A stretch of DNA of 64,000 nt. Origin: Shimia sediminis. Its GTDB lineage: Bacteria > Pseudomonadota > Alphaproteobacteria > Rhodobacterales > Rhodobacteraceae. A model generated the notes under the pieces. It was given only the letters and a program-made list of their open reading frames with translations. It did no database searches and was not told where the DNA came from. This document shows, piece after piece, positions 1-7,404 of this stretch. How positions within the stretch are numbered: position 1 is the first letter of the stretch; every line of letters begins with the position of its first letter. Made by a program: the position numbers and the translations under genes. The stretch lies in NCBI RefSeq assembly GCF_003990645.1, contig NZ_RYZK01000002.1, positions 186,001-250,000 of the forward strand. Direction: 5' to 3'.

Positions 1-272
1 ATATAGGTCAGCACATAGAGCGCGATTGGTGCGGTATCAGCGATGGCCGACCAGACCTGACCATGGGTGTGAAACAGGAAGCTGCCGAGGCCGATCAGCG
101 CGAGGATCACAATCAGAACGCGCGTAATGGGTGCGGCTGTAGCCTCGGTGCGGCGCCACATAATCAGGGCGGCGATCAGAAAGGCGGCATTGGTCACGGC
201 ATTCACTGGCTCGGACCAATACTCCGGCCCGGTGCGCTCACAATAGCTGTCAATCGCCTGTGTCCAGTCCAT
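1..272 (-). CDS. Ceramidase-family membrane protein (partial, 3' end outside window)
   Basis: About 90 N-terminal residues are visible; the gene runs off the left edge. The translation begins MDWTQAIDSYCERTGP and then has the S-E-P-V-N-A-V-T-N-A-A-F stretch entering a first membrane helix, followed by a second hydrophobic helix with G-S-F-L-F-H-T. This order (E/N near helix one, then S and H in helix two) is typical of the alkaline ceramidase/CREST superfamily of polytopic hydrolases, whose members use Ser, His and Asp around a zinc. The ATG at 272 is preceded by AGGGAAGAG; an in-frame ATG at 287 lies inside that signal and is less likely. It diverges from the next gene over 59 bp. Substrate is unknown; bacterial members are not necessarily ceramidases. 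Confidence 0.75.
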   Translation of the reverse strand, partial: MDWTQAIDSYCERTGPEYWSEPVNAVTNAAFLIAALIMWRRTEATAAPITRVLIVILALIGLGSFLFHTHGQVWSAIADTAPIALYVLTY

Positions 273-331
273 CCGCTCTTCCCTCATGGCTTTATGGTGC
301 TAACCTGTCATCAACAGATAGGAGGTAATCC

Positions 332-1024
332 ATGAAAATCATATGGCTTGGTCACGGATCATTTCGCATTGAGGTCGCAGACAAGGTTCTGCTGATCGAC
401 CCCTGGCTGACCGGCAACCCGGTCCTGCCCGAAGATCAGCACGCGGCGGCGATTGCGGGCGGCACCCACCTGATCCTGACCCACGCGCATTTTGACCACG
501 TGGCCGACATGCTGCCACTGGCGCGCAAACTCTCGATCCCGGTCGTTGGACAATACGACCTCATGGGCTATTGGGCCGAGCATGAGCACATCGAGACCAT
601 CGGCTTTAACAAAGGTGGCACGGTCGATTTGGGTGGCGTGAGCCTGTCGATGGTCCCCGCCTCGCACAGTTCCTGTTTCGGCACGGACGAGGGCCCCAAG
701 GCCTCGGGCACCGAGGTTGGCTACATGCTGCGCGCCGAGGGCAAGACAATCTATATCTCGGGCGACACCGACATCATGGCCGACATGGACTGGATGGGGG
801 ATTATTACAAACCCGATGTCGGCATTCTGTCAGCGGGTGGCCATTTCACCATGGACATGAAGGGCGCAGCCTATGCCGCCAAGCGTTATTTCAACTTCAA
901 GACGGTGATCCCCTGCCATTACGGCACCTTCCCGATTCTTGAGCAGTCAGCCGAGGATCTGCGTGCTGGCCTGCCCGGTGTCGAGGTGATCGAACCACAG
1001 GTGATGCAGGCCATCGAGGTGTAG
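332..1024 (+). CDS. UPF0173-type metal-dependent hydrolase (metallo-beta-lactamase fold)
   Basis: The 230-residue protein has the normal length of UPF0173 enzymes. Visible motifs are the N-terminal strand MKIIWLGHGSF, the LIDPW turn, the zinc-binding T-H-A-H-F-D-H box near residue 52, the later S-G-D-T-D segment and the C-terminal P-C-H-Y-G-T motif. Together these give the His/Asp set of a dinuclear metallo-hydrolase. A strong ribosome binding site (AGGAGG) sits just upstream of the ATG. The stop is four bases before the GTG of the first cyclase gene, so it may head that transcription unit. Cytoplasmic; the physiological substrate is not known for this family. Confidence 0.88.
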   Translation: MKIIWLGHGSFRIEVADKVLLIDPWLTGNPVLPEDQHAAAIAGGTHLILTHAHFDHVADMLPLARKLSIPVVGQYDLMGYWAEHEHIETIGFNKGGTVDLGGVSLSMVPASHSSCFGTDEGPKASGTEVGYMLRAEGKTIYISGDTDIMADMDWMGDYYKPDVGILSAGGHFTMDMKGAAYAAKRYFNFKTVIPCHYGTFPILEQSAEDLRAGLPGVEVIEPQVMQAIEV

Positions 1025-1027
1025 GGC

Positions 1028-1999
1028 GTGACCCAGATTACGCCCTCGCCCGAACTTGGGGCCATCGTCCGCCGGTGGCTCCGCTCTTATGCCTCGGGCG
1101 ATAAGGATGCCGTGGTCAACCTGTTCTCTGACGATGCTTCGCTGGGATACATCGGCTCGTCACACGACGAGGTCTGGCGCGGCGACACCCTGCGCCGGGG
1201 CATGGCAACCTATATGGACGATATCCCCAACTTTTCGTGGGACCGCGACGATTTCCGCGGCTTTGAATGCGGCGATCTGGGATGGGTTGAATGGTTCGGA
1301 GAGCGTGTCTCGCTGGACAATGGCAAAGAGATCACCTTTCGCTCGACCTTTGTGCTGCATCTGGAACAGGGTGTGTGGCGCATCGTGCATGTGCACAATT
1401 CGAACCCGGTCTCGAACATGCAGGCTTTGGGCTATGAATCGCGTGGCTTCGAAGACCTGCTCGAAGCCGCCATGGCCGCCCCTTCGGGCCTTGCCCAAAC
1501 CGGCATCGCCTCGGTCATGTTCACCGACATTGCCGACAGCTCGTCCCTGGCCGAAACCCTTGGGGATACCAAGTGGAGCGATGTCGTGCGCAGCCACCTG
1601 GCTCTCGTCAGCCGCCTGATCGAAGAGACCGGCGGATCACTGGTCAAATCTCTGGGCGACGGCACCCTGTCGGCCTTTCCCTCGGTCCGCGCCGCACTGC
1701 GCGCCGCCATCCTGATCCAACGCGAAAACGCCATGCTCGGCCATGAACCCAACCTGCGCCTTCGCGTCGGCATCCACACCGGGGACGTGGTCCAGACGGA
1801 TGACGATTTCTTTGGCACGGTGGTCAACAAGGCCGCCCGGGTCGCCGCCGCCGCAGCCCCAGGAGACATCCGCGTCTCTGAAGCCACCCGCGTCATGGTC
1901 GGCGGCAACAAAGACTTCGCCTTTACCGATACCGCCTCTGTCCCACTCAAGGGCCTCGAAGGGGAACACCTGATCCACCGGCTGGAGTGGCGCACATGA
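1028..1999 (+). CDS. NTF2-like/class III adenylyl cyclase fusion, copy 1
   Basis: The 323-residue protein starts at GTG 1028. Residues about 8-135 form an NTF2/SnoaL-like cone-shaped domain (W, F and H rich, ending in V-W-R-I-V-H-V-H). Residues about 158-320 form a class III nucleotide cyclase catalytic domain. All canonical catalytic positions are present: metal aspartates D167 (FTDI) and D211 (GDG), the adenine-selecting pair K207 and D260, and the transition-state residues N267 and R271 in VVNKAAR. This predicts ATP-to-cAMP conversion as a dimer. There is no membrane segment, so it should be cytosolic, with the N-terminal domain probably sensing a small ligand. It is the first of four tandem paralogues linked by start-stop overlaps. 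Confidence 0.88.
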   Translation: MTQITPSPELGAIVRRWLRSYASGDKDAVVNLFSDDASLGYIGSSHDEVWRGDTLRRGMATYMDDIPNFSWDRDDFRGFECGDLGWVEWFGERVSLDNGKEITFRSTFVLHLEQGVWRIVHVHNSNPVSNMQALGYESRGFEDLLEAAMAAPSGLAQTGIASVMFTDIADSSSLAETLGDTKWSDVVRSHLALVSRLIEETGGSLVKSLGDGTLSAFPSVRAALRAAILIQRENAMLGHEPNLRLRVGIHTGDVVQTDDDFFGTVVNKAARVAAAAAPGDIRVSEATRVMVGGNKDFAFTDTASVPLKGLEGEHLIHRLEWRT

Positions 2000-2970
2000 G
2001 CGGCATCAAACCCTCACCTGAAATTCTCGCCGTGGCGCGCCGCTGGATCGACGCCATCCCGAACCGGCGCCCAAAGGACCTGCGCAACCTGTTGACCAAG
2101 GGAGACCACCTGCGCCTTGTTGGCACTGGCGAGGGTGAGCTGTGGGCCGGTGAGGCTGTACGCCAAGGCATTGGCGATTTCTTTGGCGACATCCCCGAGA
2201 TTGCCACCCATGTAGAAACCTTTGCCGAGGCATTCGAAAACGGGGAAACAGGCTGGGCCTGCCTGGTGCACGACCTCTCATTTGTTCCCCAACCAGAGGA
2301 AATCTTCAACGTACGCACGACCCTGATTTTTGCCCTCGAAGACGGGGCCTGGAAGATTGTGCACCGCCATGGTTCGGTTCCGCTGCCGAACATAGATTTC
2401 GTGGGGACCGCCCAAACCGCCATCGCCGATCTCGTCGCCGCCGCCCGTCAGGGGTTTGCCCTGAACCAGCGGGCGGGGTTTGCCTCGGTCATGTTCACCG
2501 ACATCGTGAATTCTTCACGCCTTTCTTCGATACTGGGTGACCGCCTGTGGTCCTCGGAAATGACCCGCCATTTTGCCGCCTTGCGCGACATCATCGAGAA
2601 CCATGGCGGCCAGTTCGTGAAGTCCCTTGGCGACGGCACCATGTCCAGCTTCCCCACCCCGGCCCAGTCCCTGCAAGCGGCACAATCCATCCTGCGAGAA
2701 ACCACCACCTCTGATGGCCCCGACATCGGCCTGCGTATCGGCATCCACACCGGCGATGTGGTGCAGACCGAAGACGATTTCTTTGGCACCGTCGTGAACA
2801 AGGCCGCGCGCATCACCGCCAACGCGGCAGTCAACGAAATCCACGTGTCCGACACCACCCGCGAGATGGTCGCGGACGCATCGGACATGCGCTTTGCCAA
2901 TCCGGTTTCGGTCCCACTCAGGGGATTCGACGGCGACCAACTCTTATACCGACTGGAATGGCAGGAATGA
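1996..2970 (+). CDS. NTF2-like/class III adenylyl cyclase fusion, copy 2
   Basis: A 324-residue paralogue of the preceding gene with the same two-domain layout. The ATG at 1996 overlaps the previous TGA as ATGA, and the protein then begins MSGIKPSPE, matching the ITPSPE start of copy 1; an upstream GTG at 1987 is less likely. Cyclase residues are conserved: D169 and D213 for metals, K209 and D261 for adenine, N268 and R272 for catalysis. The N-terminal domain has diverged far more than the cyclase domain: its pocket-lining aromatic residues differ from copy 1. That suggests different ligands feeding the same cAMP output. Translational coupling with both neighbours is implied by the overlaps. 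Confidence 0.87.
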   Translation: MSGIKPSPEILAVARRWIDAIPNRRPKDLRNLLTKGDHLRLVGTGEGELWAGEAVRQGIGDFFGDIPEIATHVETFAEAFENGETGWACLVHDLSFVPQPEEIFNVRTTLIFALEDGAWKIVHRHGSVPLPNIDFVGTAQTAIADLVAAARQGFALNQRAGFASVMFTDIVNSSRLSSILGDRLWSSEMTRHFAALRDIIENHGGQFVKSLGDGTMSSFPTPAQSLQAAQSILRETTTSDGPDIGLRIGIHTGDVVQTEDDFFGTVVNKAARITANAAVNEIHVSDTTREMVADASDMRFANPVSVPLRGFDGDQLLYRLEWQE

Positions 2971-3932
2971 TCAAACCCTCTCCCGAAATCGAAGCCATTG
3001 TTCGCCGCATGAGTGACACGATCCGGATGCATGACGTCGCAGATATTTCCCATTATTTCTCCTCCTCCGACGCCGTGCTCTACGTCGGCACCGCCGAAGG
3101 CGAGAACTGGCACGGACAAACCCTGCGCGACGGCATCTCTGCGCATCTGGCCGAAGTGCCGGACTTCACCGAGGAAGACGTCGAAATCGAAGCCTGGGAG
3201 AATGGCGAAACCGGCTGGGCCTTTCGCCAGACCACCTATCGCTTTGCCGACACTGGCGTCTCCGGCAAACACCGGATCAGTTTTGTCTTCATAATAGAAC
3301 GCGGTAGCTGGAAAGTGATCCAGCACCACATCTCCAACCCGACCTCGAACCTCGACAAGATGGGCATCGAACATCGCGCGTTCCGCGACCTGCTGGCCGC
3401 CGCCGAAGACGAACAACTCTCGATCGGCTTCGAGGGCCTATCGTCCATCATGTTCACTGACATCGCCAACTCCACCGCCCTTGCGGCTGCAGTCGGAGAC
3501 CGCCTCTGGCTCGGCGTCCTCGCCGATCACCTGAAAGCCACGGAGACCATCATCAACGAGCACGGTGGGCACATGGTGAAATCGCTTGGTGACGGCACCA
3601 TGTCCGCTTTTCCCTCGGCCCGCGCCGCCATGTCAGCGGCACTTGCCCTGCAAGACATAACCCGCAACCAGCAGACCGAACCGCCGTTGTCGATCCGCAT
3701 CGGCATCCACACCGGCGAAGTCATCGCCTCGGATGACGACTACTTCGGCACCGTGGTGAACAAAGCCGCCCGCATCGCCGCCAGCGCCCAACCCGGAGAA
3801 ACCCGCGTGTCGGATGCCACCCGGCTGATGGCCGGCCCCGTCGAAGAGGTCATCTTTGAAGACCCCATAACCATACCCCTGAAAGGCCTTGCGGGAGATC
3901 ACTTACTTTACCGGCTAAGGTCCCGTCCATGA
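2967..3932 (+). CDS. NTF2-like/class III adenylyl cyclase fusion, copy 3
   Basis: A 321-residue third paralogue. The ATG at 2967 makes the same ATGA overlap seen at the other junctions; an in-frame ATG at 2958 would add three residues and cannot be excluded. The N-terminal half is NTF2-like and the C-terminal half is a complete class III cyclase domain with FTDI, VKSLGDG and DDYFGTVVNKAAR, so metal, adenine-selecting and transition-state residues are retained. The position before the glycine of the last motif is D-Y-F-G here instead of D-F-F-G in its sisters. No membrane helix or signal peptide is visible. Confidence 0.86.
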   Translation: MIKPSPEIEAIVRRMSDTIRMHDVADISHYFSSSDAVLYVGTAEGENWHGQTLRDGISAHLAEVPDFTEEDVEIEAWENGETGWAFRQTTYRFADTGVSGKHRISFVFIIERGSWKVIQHHISNPTSNLDKMGIEHRAFRDLLAAAEDEQLSIGFEGLSSIMFTDIANSTALAAAVGDRLWLGVLADHLKATETIINEHGGHMVKSLGDGTMSAFPSARAAMSAALALQDITRNQQTEPPLSIRIGIHTGEVIASDDDYFGTVVNKAARIAASAQPGETRVSDATRLMAGPVEEVIFEDPITIPLKGLAGDHLLYRLRSRP

Positions 3933-4888
3933 CCCGCCGCTCCCCCGAACTCGAGGCCCTCGCCCAACGTTTCGCCACGGCCATGCTGTCGGCCGAGGGC
4001 GACACGGTCGTGAACTTCCTCTCCGCCGAAGACCCGCTCGTGTTCTGCGGCAGCGCCTATGGCGAGGTCTGGCAGGGCGACTTTCTGCGCGACTCCTACG
4101 CCGATCACGTCAACGAGTTTCCGAATCCCAAATCGGTGAACCACGAGGTGACGGCCTATGAGAACGGAGACACAGGATGGGCGCTATGGACGGGAACCGT
4201 GGTTCTGCCAACCAACGGCACCGAAATCGAAATGCACCTCTCACTGAACTTTGTGATGGAGAAAGGCTTCTGGAAGGTCCAGCTCATCCACAACTCCGTC
4301 GCCATCTCGAATATCGAAGTCCTCGGCTACGAACATTCCGCCATCACCAACCTGCTCGAAGCGCTGGAAAACGAACCCCACGACATCGGCCAGACCGGCA
4401 ACGCGACGCTCCTGTTCACCGACATCGTCAATTCTACCGCTCTCGCCGAAGCCCTCGGCGACCGCCAATGGGCGGCGATCGTGCACGAACACCTCGAGGA
4501 TGTCTCCACAAGCATCACCAGACACAGCGGTACGCTGGTCAAAAGCCTCGGTGACGGCACCATGTCCAGCTTCCCCTCTGCCAGCGCCGCCATGACCGCC
4601 GCTATGGAGCTGCAACGCCTGCTCGCAGCCAAAACGGCAGAACCCCGCCTCAGCATCCGCGCCGGTATCCACACGGGCGACGTCATCGCCGCTGATGGGG
4701 ATTTCTTCGGCACCGTCGTCAACAAAGCTGCCCGCATCACCGAGACCGCTCAAGCAGGCGAAATCCGCGTCTCGGACGCCGCCAAACTTATGGTCGGCAC
4801 CGACCCCGCCTATGCCTTCTCCGACCGCGCAGCCTTGCGGCTGAAAGGGTTGGAAGGCCACCATGTGGTGCATCTGTTGAAGTGGTAA
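3929..4888 (+). CDS. NTF2-like/class III adenylyl cyclase fusion, copy 4
   Basis: A 319-residue fourth paralogue, starting at ATG 3929 inside the stop of copy 3 (ATGA). It keeps the NTF2-like N-terminal domain and a full cyclase domain: FTDIVNS, VKSLGDG and DGDFFGTVVNKAAR are all readable, so catalytic competence is expected. The N-terminal domain begins MTRRSPELEAL, slightly shorter than in the other copies. It is the last gene of the array; after its stop comes a short repeat tract and the convergent tadA gene. No obvious terminator T-run follows on this strand. Confidence 0.86.
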   Translation: MTRRSPELEALAQRFATAMLSAEGDTVVNFLSAEDPLVFCGSAYGEVWQGDFLRDSYADHVNEFPNPKSVNHEVTAYENGDTGWALWTGTVVLPTNGTEIEMHLSLNFVMEKGFWKVQLIHNSVAISNIEVLGYEHSAITNLLEALENEPHDIGQTGNATLLFTDIVNSTALAEALGDRQWAAIVHEHLEDVSTSITRHSGTLVKSLGDGTMSSFPSASAAMTAAMELQRLLAAKTAEPRLSIRAGIHTGDVIAADGDFFGTVVNKAARITETAQAGEIRVSDAAKLMVGTDPAYAFSDRAALRLKGLEGHHVVHLLKW

Positions 4889-4908
4889 CGGCGAAGAAGC
4901 CGTAAAAA

Positions 4909-4952
4909 ATACCGACGTAATACCGACACGATACCGACGTGATACAGACCCC
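4909..4952. repeat. 11-bp tandem repeat, site A (ATACCGACRYR x4)
   Basis: Four contiguous 11-bp units lie between the cyclase array and tadA: ATACCGACGTA, ATACCGACACG, ATACCGACGTG and a degenerate ATACAGACCCC. A nearly identical tract occurs at 31657-31700. It is non-coding and lies between convergent genes. Its function is not known. Confidence 0.8.
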
Positions 4953-4957
4953 GATTT

Positions 4958-5410
4958 TCAGCGTCTTTTGTCGGCAAAAAACGCCTTCAACAACGCCTCG
5001 GATTCGGCCGCTGCGATCCCGTCATAGACCTCTGGCACGTAGTGCGACTGCGGATGGCTGAACACCCGCGGCCCCTGCGCGACGCCTCCTGACTTCGGAT
5101 CAGCCGCCCCATAATAGACCCGCGCAATCCGCGTCTGACTGATCGCACTGGCGCACATCGGGCAGGGTTCCAGCGTTACATATAGGTCATGATCTGGCAG
5201 CCGCTCACTGCCCAGCGCCTCACAAGCCATTCGAATCGCTAGGATTTCCGCGTGCGCCGTTGGATCGTTCAACTCCCGCGTCCGGTTCCCGGCCCGCGCC
5301 ACGACCGCGCCCTCCGGCGACACGATCACCGCGCCCACGGGCACCTCGCCGCGCTCGGCCGCCAAACGCGCCTCGTCCAAGGCCTGTTCCATGAAGCTCG
5401 TGAACACCAT
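4958..5410 (-). CDS. tadA: tRNA-specific adenosine-34 deaminase
   Basis: The 150-residue protein is a CDA-fold deaminase. The catalytic H-A-E motif near residue 53 and P-C-P-M-C near residue 83 supply the zinc ligands and the proton-shuttling glutamate. TadA converts adenosine 34 to inosine in the tRNA-Arg(ACG) wobble position and is normally essential. Length and motif spacing are standard. The ATG at 5410 is followed by a second possible start (Met-7 at 5392). It diverges from rluB over about 60 bp and converges with the cyclase array. Confidence 0.93.
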   Translation of the reverse strand: MVFTSFMEQALDEARLAAERGEVPVGAVIVSPEGAVVARAGNRTRELNDPTAHAEILAIRMACEALGSERLPDHDLYVTLEPCPMCASAISQTRIARVYYGAADPKSGGVAQGPRVFSHPQSHYVPEVYDGIAAAESEALLKAFFADKRR

Positions 5411-5472
5411 GCCCCTGCCTAGCCTTCAGACGCCCCCTTTCGCAATCCCTCAATCCGCGATAGGTAGCCCTC

Positions 5473-6255
5473 ATGAGCCAGGAAACCCCCACCGGCGACC
5501 GCATCGCCAAAGTCCTCGCCCGCGCCGGCATCGCCAGCCGCCGCGAGGCCGAACGCATGATCGAAGCCGGTCGCGTTACCGTAAACGGTAATAAAATCAA
5601 CAGCCCAGCGCTGAACGTGACGGGCAAGGATCGCATCACCGTTGACGGCAAACCACTGGCCGAACCCGAGGCCGAGCGCATCTGGCTCTACCACAAGCCC
5701 GCCGGGCTGGTGACCACCAACAAGGACGAAAAGGGTCGCGAGACGATCTTTGACCACCTGCCCGAGGACCTGCCCCGGGTGATGACCATCGGACGGCTTG
5801 ACCTCAACTCCGAAGGGCTGTTGCTGCTGACCAATGACGGCGGCGTCAAACGCAAACTCGAACTGCCCTCGACCGGCTGGCTGCGCAAGTACCGCGTGCG
5901 TGTGAACGGTCGACCCCAGGACGACACCTTTGCCCCCTTGCGTAAGGGTGTCACGATCGAAGGCGAAAGGTTTCAACCGATGGAGGTCACCCTCGACCGC
6001 CAACAGGGCGCCAACGCCTGGGTGACCGTGGGCATCCGCGAGGGCCGCAATCGCGAAATCCGCCGCGCGATGGAGGCCGTGGGCCTGACCGTGAACCGTC
6101 TGATCCGCGTGTCTTATGGCCCCTTCCAACTGGGGCAGTTAAAACCCGGCGCGGTGGAAGAAGTGCGTCGCCGCGTGGTGCGCGACCAATTGGGCCTCGA
6201 CGGCGCCACACCGCCTGAAAAACGCAAAACCCCCCAGCGCAAACGCCGCCGCTAA
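5473..6255 (+). CDS. rluB: 23S rRNA pseudouridine synthase, RluB/RsuA family
   Basis: The 260-residue protein has an N-terminal S4 RNA-binding domain (about residues 7-60, with I-A-K-V-L-A-R-A-G-I-A-S-R-R) and a pseudouridine synthase catalytic domain containing G-R-L-D-L-N-S-E-G-L-L, where the aspartate is the catalytic nucleophile. The C-terminal basic tail, rich in K and R, is common in alphaproteobacterial homologues. The RluB assignment (position 2605 in E. coli numbering) is more likely than RluE or RsuA because of the S4 domain and tail, but substrate cannot be proved from sequence. Confidence 0.88.
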   Translation: MSQETPTGDRIAKVLARAGIASRREAERMIEAGRVTVNGNKINSPALNVTGKDRITVDGKPLAEPEAERIWLYHKPAGLVTTNKDEKGRETIFDHLPEDLPRVMTIGRLDLNSEGLLLLTNDGGVKRKLELPSTGWLRKYRVRVNGRPQDDTFAPLRKGVTIEGERFQPMEVTLDRQQGANAWVTVGIREGRNREIRRAMEAVGLTVNRLIRVSYGPFQLGQLKPGAVEEVRRRVVRDQLGLDGATPPEKRKTPQRKRRR

Positions 6256-6282
6256 CCACTCGCCCCACCGAGCGCAGCGAGG

Positions 6283-6316
6283 CCACGCCCAACCAGAGGC
6301 GTGGGCCGCAAGGCCC
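6283..6316. repeat. Hairpin cluster downstream of rluB
   Basis: CCACGCC (6283-6289) pairs with GGCGTGG (6298-6304), and GGGCC-GCAA-GGCCC (6303-6316) forms a second stem with a stable tetraloop. The two share bases, so they are alternatives. No T-run follows, so this is not a standard intrinsic terminator. It resembles the hairpin-rich gaps at 13463-13554 and 62596-62685. Confidence 0.6.
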
Positions 6317-6428
6317 GTGCCGATGGGCGGGAGTACGCCGTCCCTGACACAAACCCTGCGATCTTCCCCCTAGCAACATCAGGCGAAACTTCTTAAGTTT
6401 CCGGCAGACTTAGGAGAGATTGAACCCC

Positions 6429-6512
6429 ATGTCCGGAACCGGTTTGCAGAAACTGGCTTATGTTCTGCTTGTCATATTGATGCTCTACGTCTCTATCGCA
6501 GGAGGTGTGTGA
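6429..6512 (+). CDS. 27-residue single-pass membrane micro-protein, translationally coupled to the next gene
   Basis: A short frame from ATG 6429 encodes 27 residues: a polar head (MSGTGLQK) followed by one hydrophobic helix (LAYVLLVILMLYVSIAG). It is preceded by AGGAGAG at about 6412-6418. Its TGA (6510-6512) overlaps the ATG at 6512 of the XpaC-like gene, and the GGAGG that serves that gene lies inside this frame. That arrangement implies coupled translation. I do not recognise the peptide. It may be a small membrane partner of the downstream proteins, or only an upstream coupling frame. Confidence 0.6.
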   Translation: MSGTGLQKLAYVLLVILMLYVSIAGGV

Positions 6513-7387
6513 TGGCGCAGCGCTATGGCGGAAAATTCAGTCCCGATGCACAGGAACCCACAGGCAGCTTTCAGGGCGCAAAACGGTCCAAGGTTGGCAT
6601 ACGTGTAAATCTCCTGTTCCTCTTGCCCCTGCCCCTGATCTGGCATGCCTTTGGCAGTGGTCCGACCCAGATGGTGCTGAACCTCGTGGCGCTTGGCGCG
6701 TTGTTGCTGGCCGCCTGGATGACCCGCGAAGGGCTCTTGGCCGAAGAGGCTTACGAGGCCCGCACAGTGGCCCGCCGCCCGGCTTTCCCACGCAAGATGA
6801 CTGGCTCGCTCCTGACGGGGCTTGGTCTTGCCATTGCGGGCTGGGCCGCCTCAGGTGGCATTGCGGCCCCAGCGGTCTATGCCGTGGCCGGGGCACTCCT
6901 GCACGGGCTGGCCTTTGGGCTTGATCCGATGAAAAACAAAGGGCTCGAGGGCGTTGACCTGCACCAAACCGACCGCGTGGCCCGCGCCGTGGACCAAGCC
7001 GAGAACCACCTGACCGCCATGAGCGACGCCATCAAACGCTGCGGTGACCGCGCGCTCGAGGGCCGCGTGGTGCAGTTCCAGACCACCGCCCGCCGCCTGT
7101 TCCGCACGGTGGAAAATGACCCGCGCGATCTCTCTGCCGCGCGCAAGTATCTCAGCGTCTATTTGCTGGGCGCACGCGACGCGACGGTCAAGTTCGCCGA
7201 CATCTATGAACGTCGCCGTGATGGCCAGGCCAAGGCGGATTACGAGGCACTGCTTAATGATCTGGAGCAGAATTTCGCCGCCCGCACTGAAAAGCTCTTG
7301 CTGGATGACAAGAGCGATCTGACAATCGAAATCGAAGTGTTGCGCGAAAGGTTGCAGCGCGAGAGCGTCCGCCACGACGCCGGGTAA
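6512..7387 (+). CDS. XpaC-like protein (5-bromo-4-chloroindolyl phosphate hydrolysis family)
   Basis: The 291-residue protein has two hydrophobic hairpins (about residues 32-60 and 85-125), then a charged helical C-terminal half typical of the XpaC/PF10112 family. The family name reflects an old plasmid phenotype and is not a proved enzyme activity. ATG 6512 is chosen over GTG 6509 because it gives the TGATG overlap and a 6-base spacing to GGAGG. It is followed after 17 bp by telA; XpaC-like and TelA proteins are commonly encoded side by side. Likely an inner-membrane protein working with TelA in an envelope or toxic-compound response. Confidence 0.75.
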   Translation: MAQRYGGKFSPDAQEPTGSFQGAKRSKVGIRVNLLFLLPLPLIWHAFGSGPTQMVLNLVALGALLLAAWMTREGLLAEEAYEARTVARRPAFPRKMTGSLLTGLGLAIAGWAASGGIAAPAVYAVAGALLHGLAFGLDPMKNKGLEGVDLHQTDRVARAVDQAENHLTAMSDAIKRCGDRALEGRVVQFQTTARRLFRTVENDPRDLSAARKYLSVYLLGARDATVKFADIYERRRDGQAKADYEALLNDLEQNFAARTEKLLLDDKSDLTIEIEVLRERLQRESVRHDAG

Positions 7388-7404
7388 CCCAAGGGGGAAG
7401 TTTT

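Noticed and set aside
4887-4908. ACGGC-GAAGAA-GCCGT hairpin as a terminator of the cyclase array
   Set aside because: On the plus strand it is followed by A residues and not T residues; on the minus strand the T-run precedes the stem. Neither orientation fits an intrinsic terminator.
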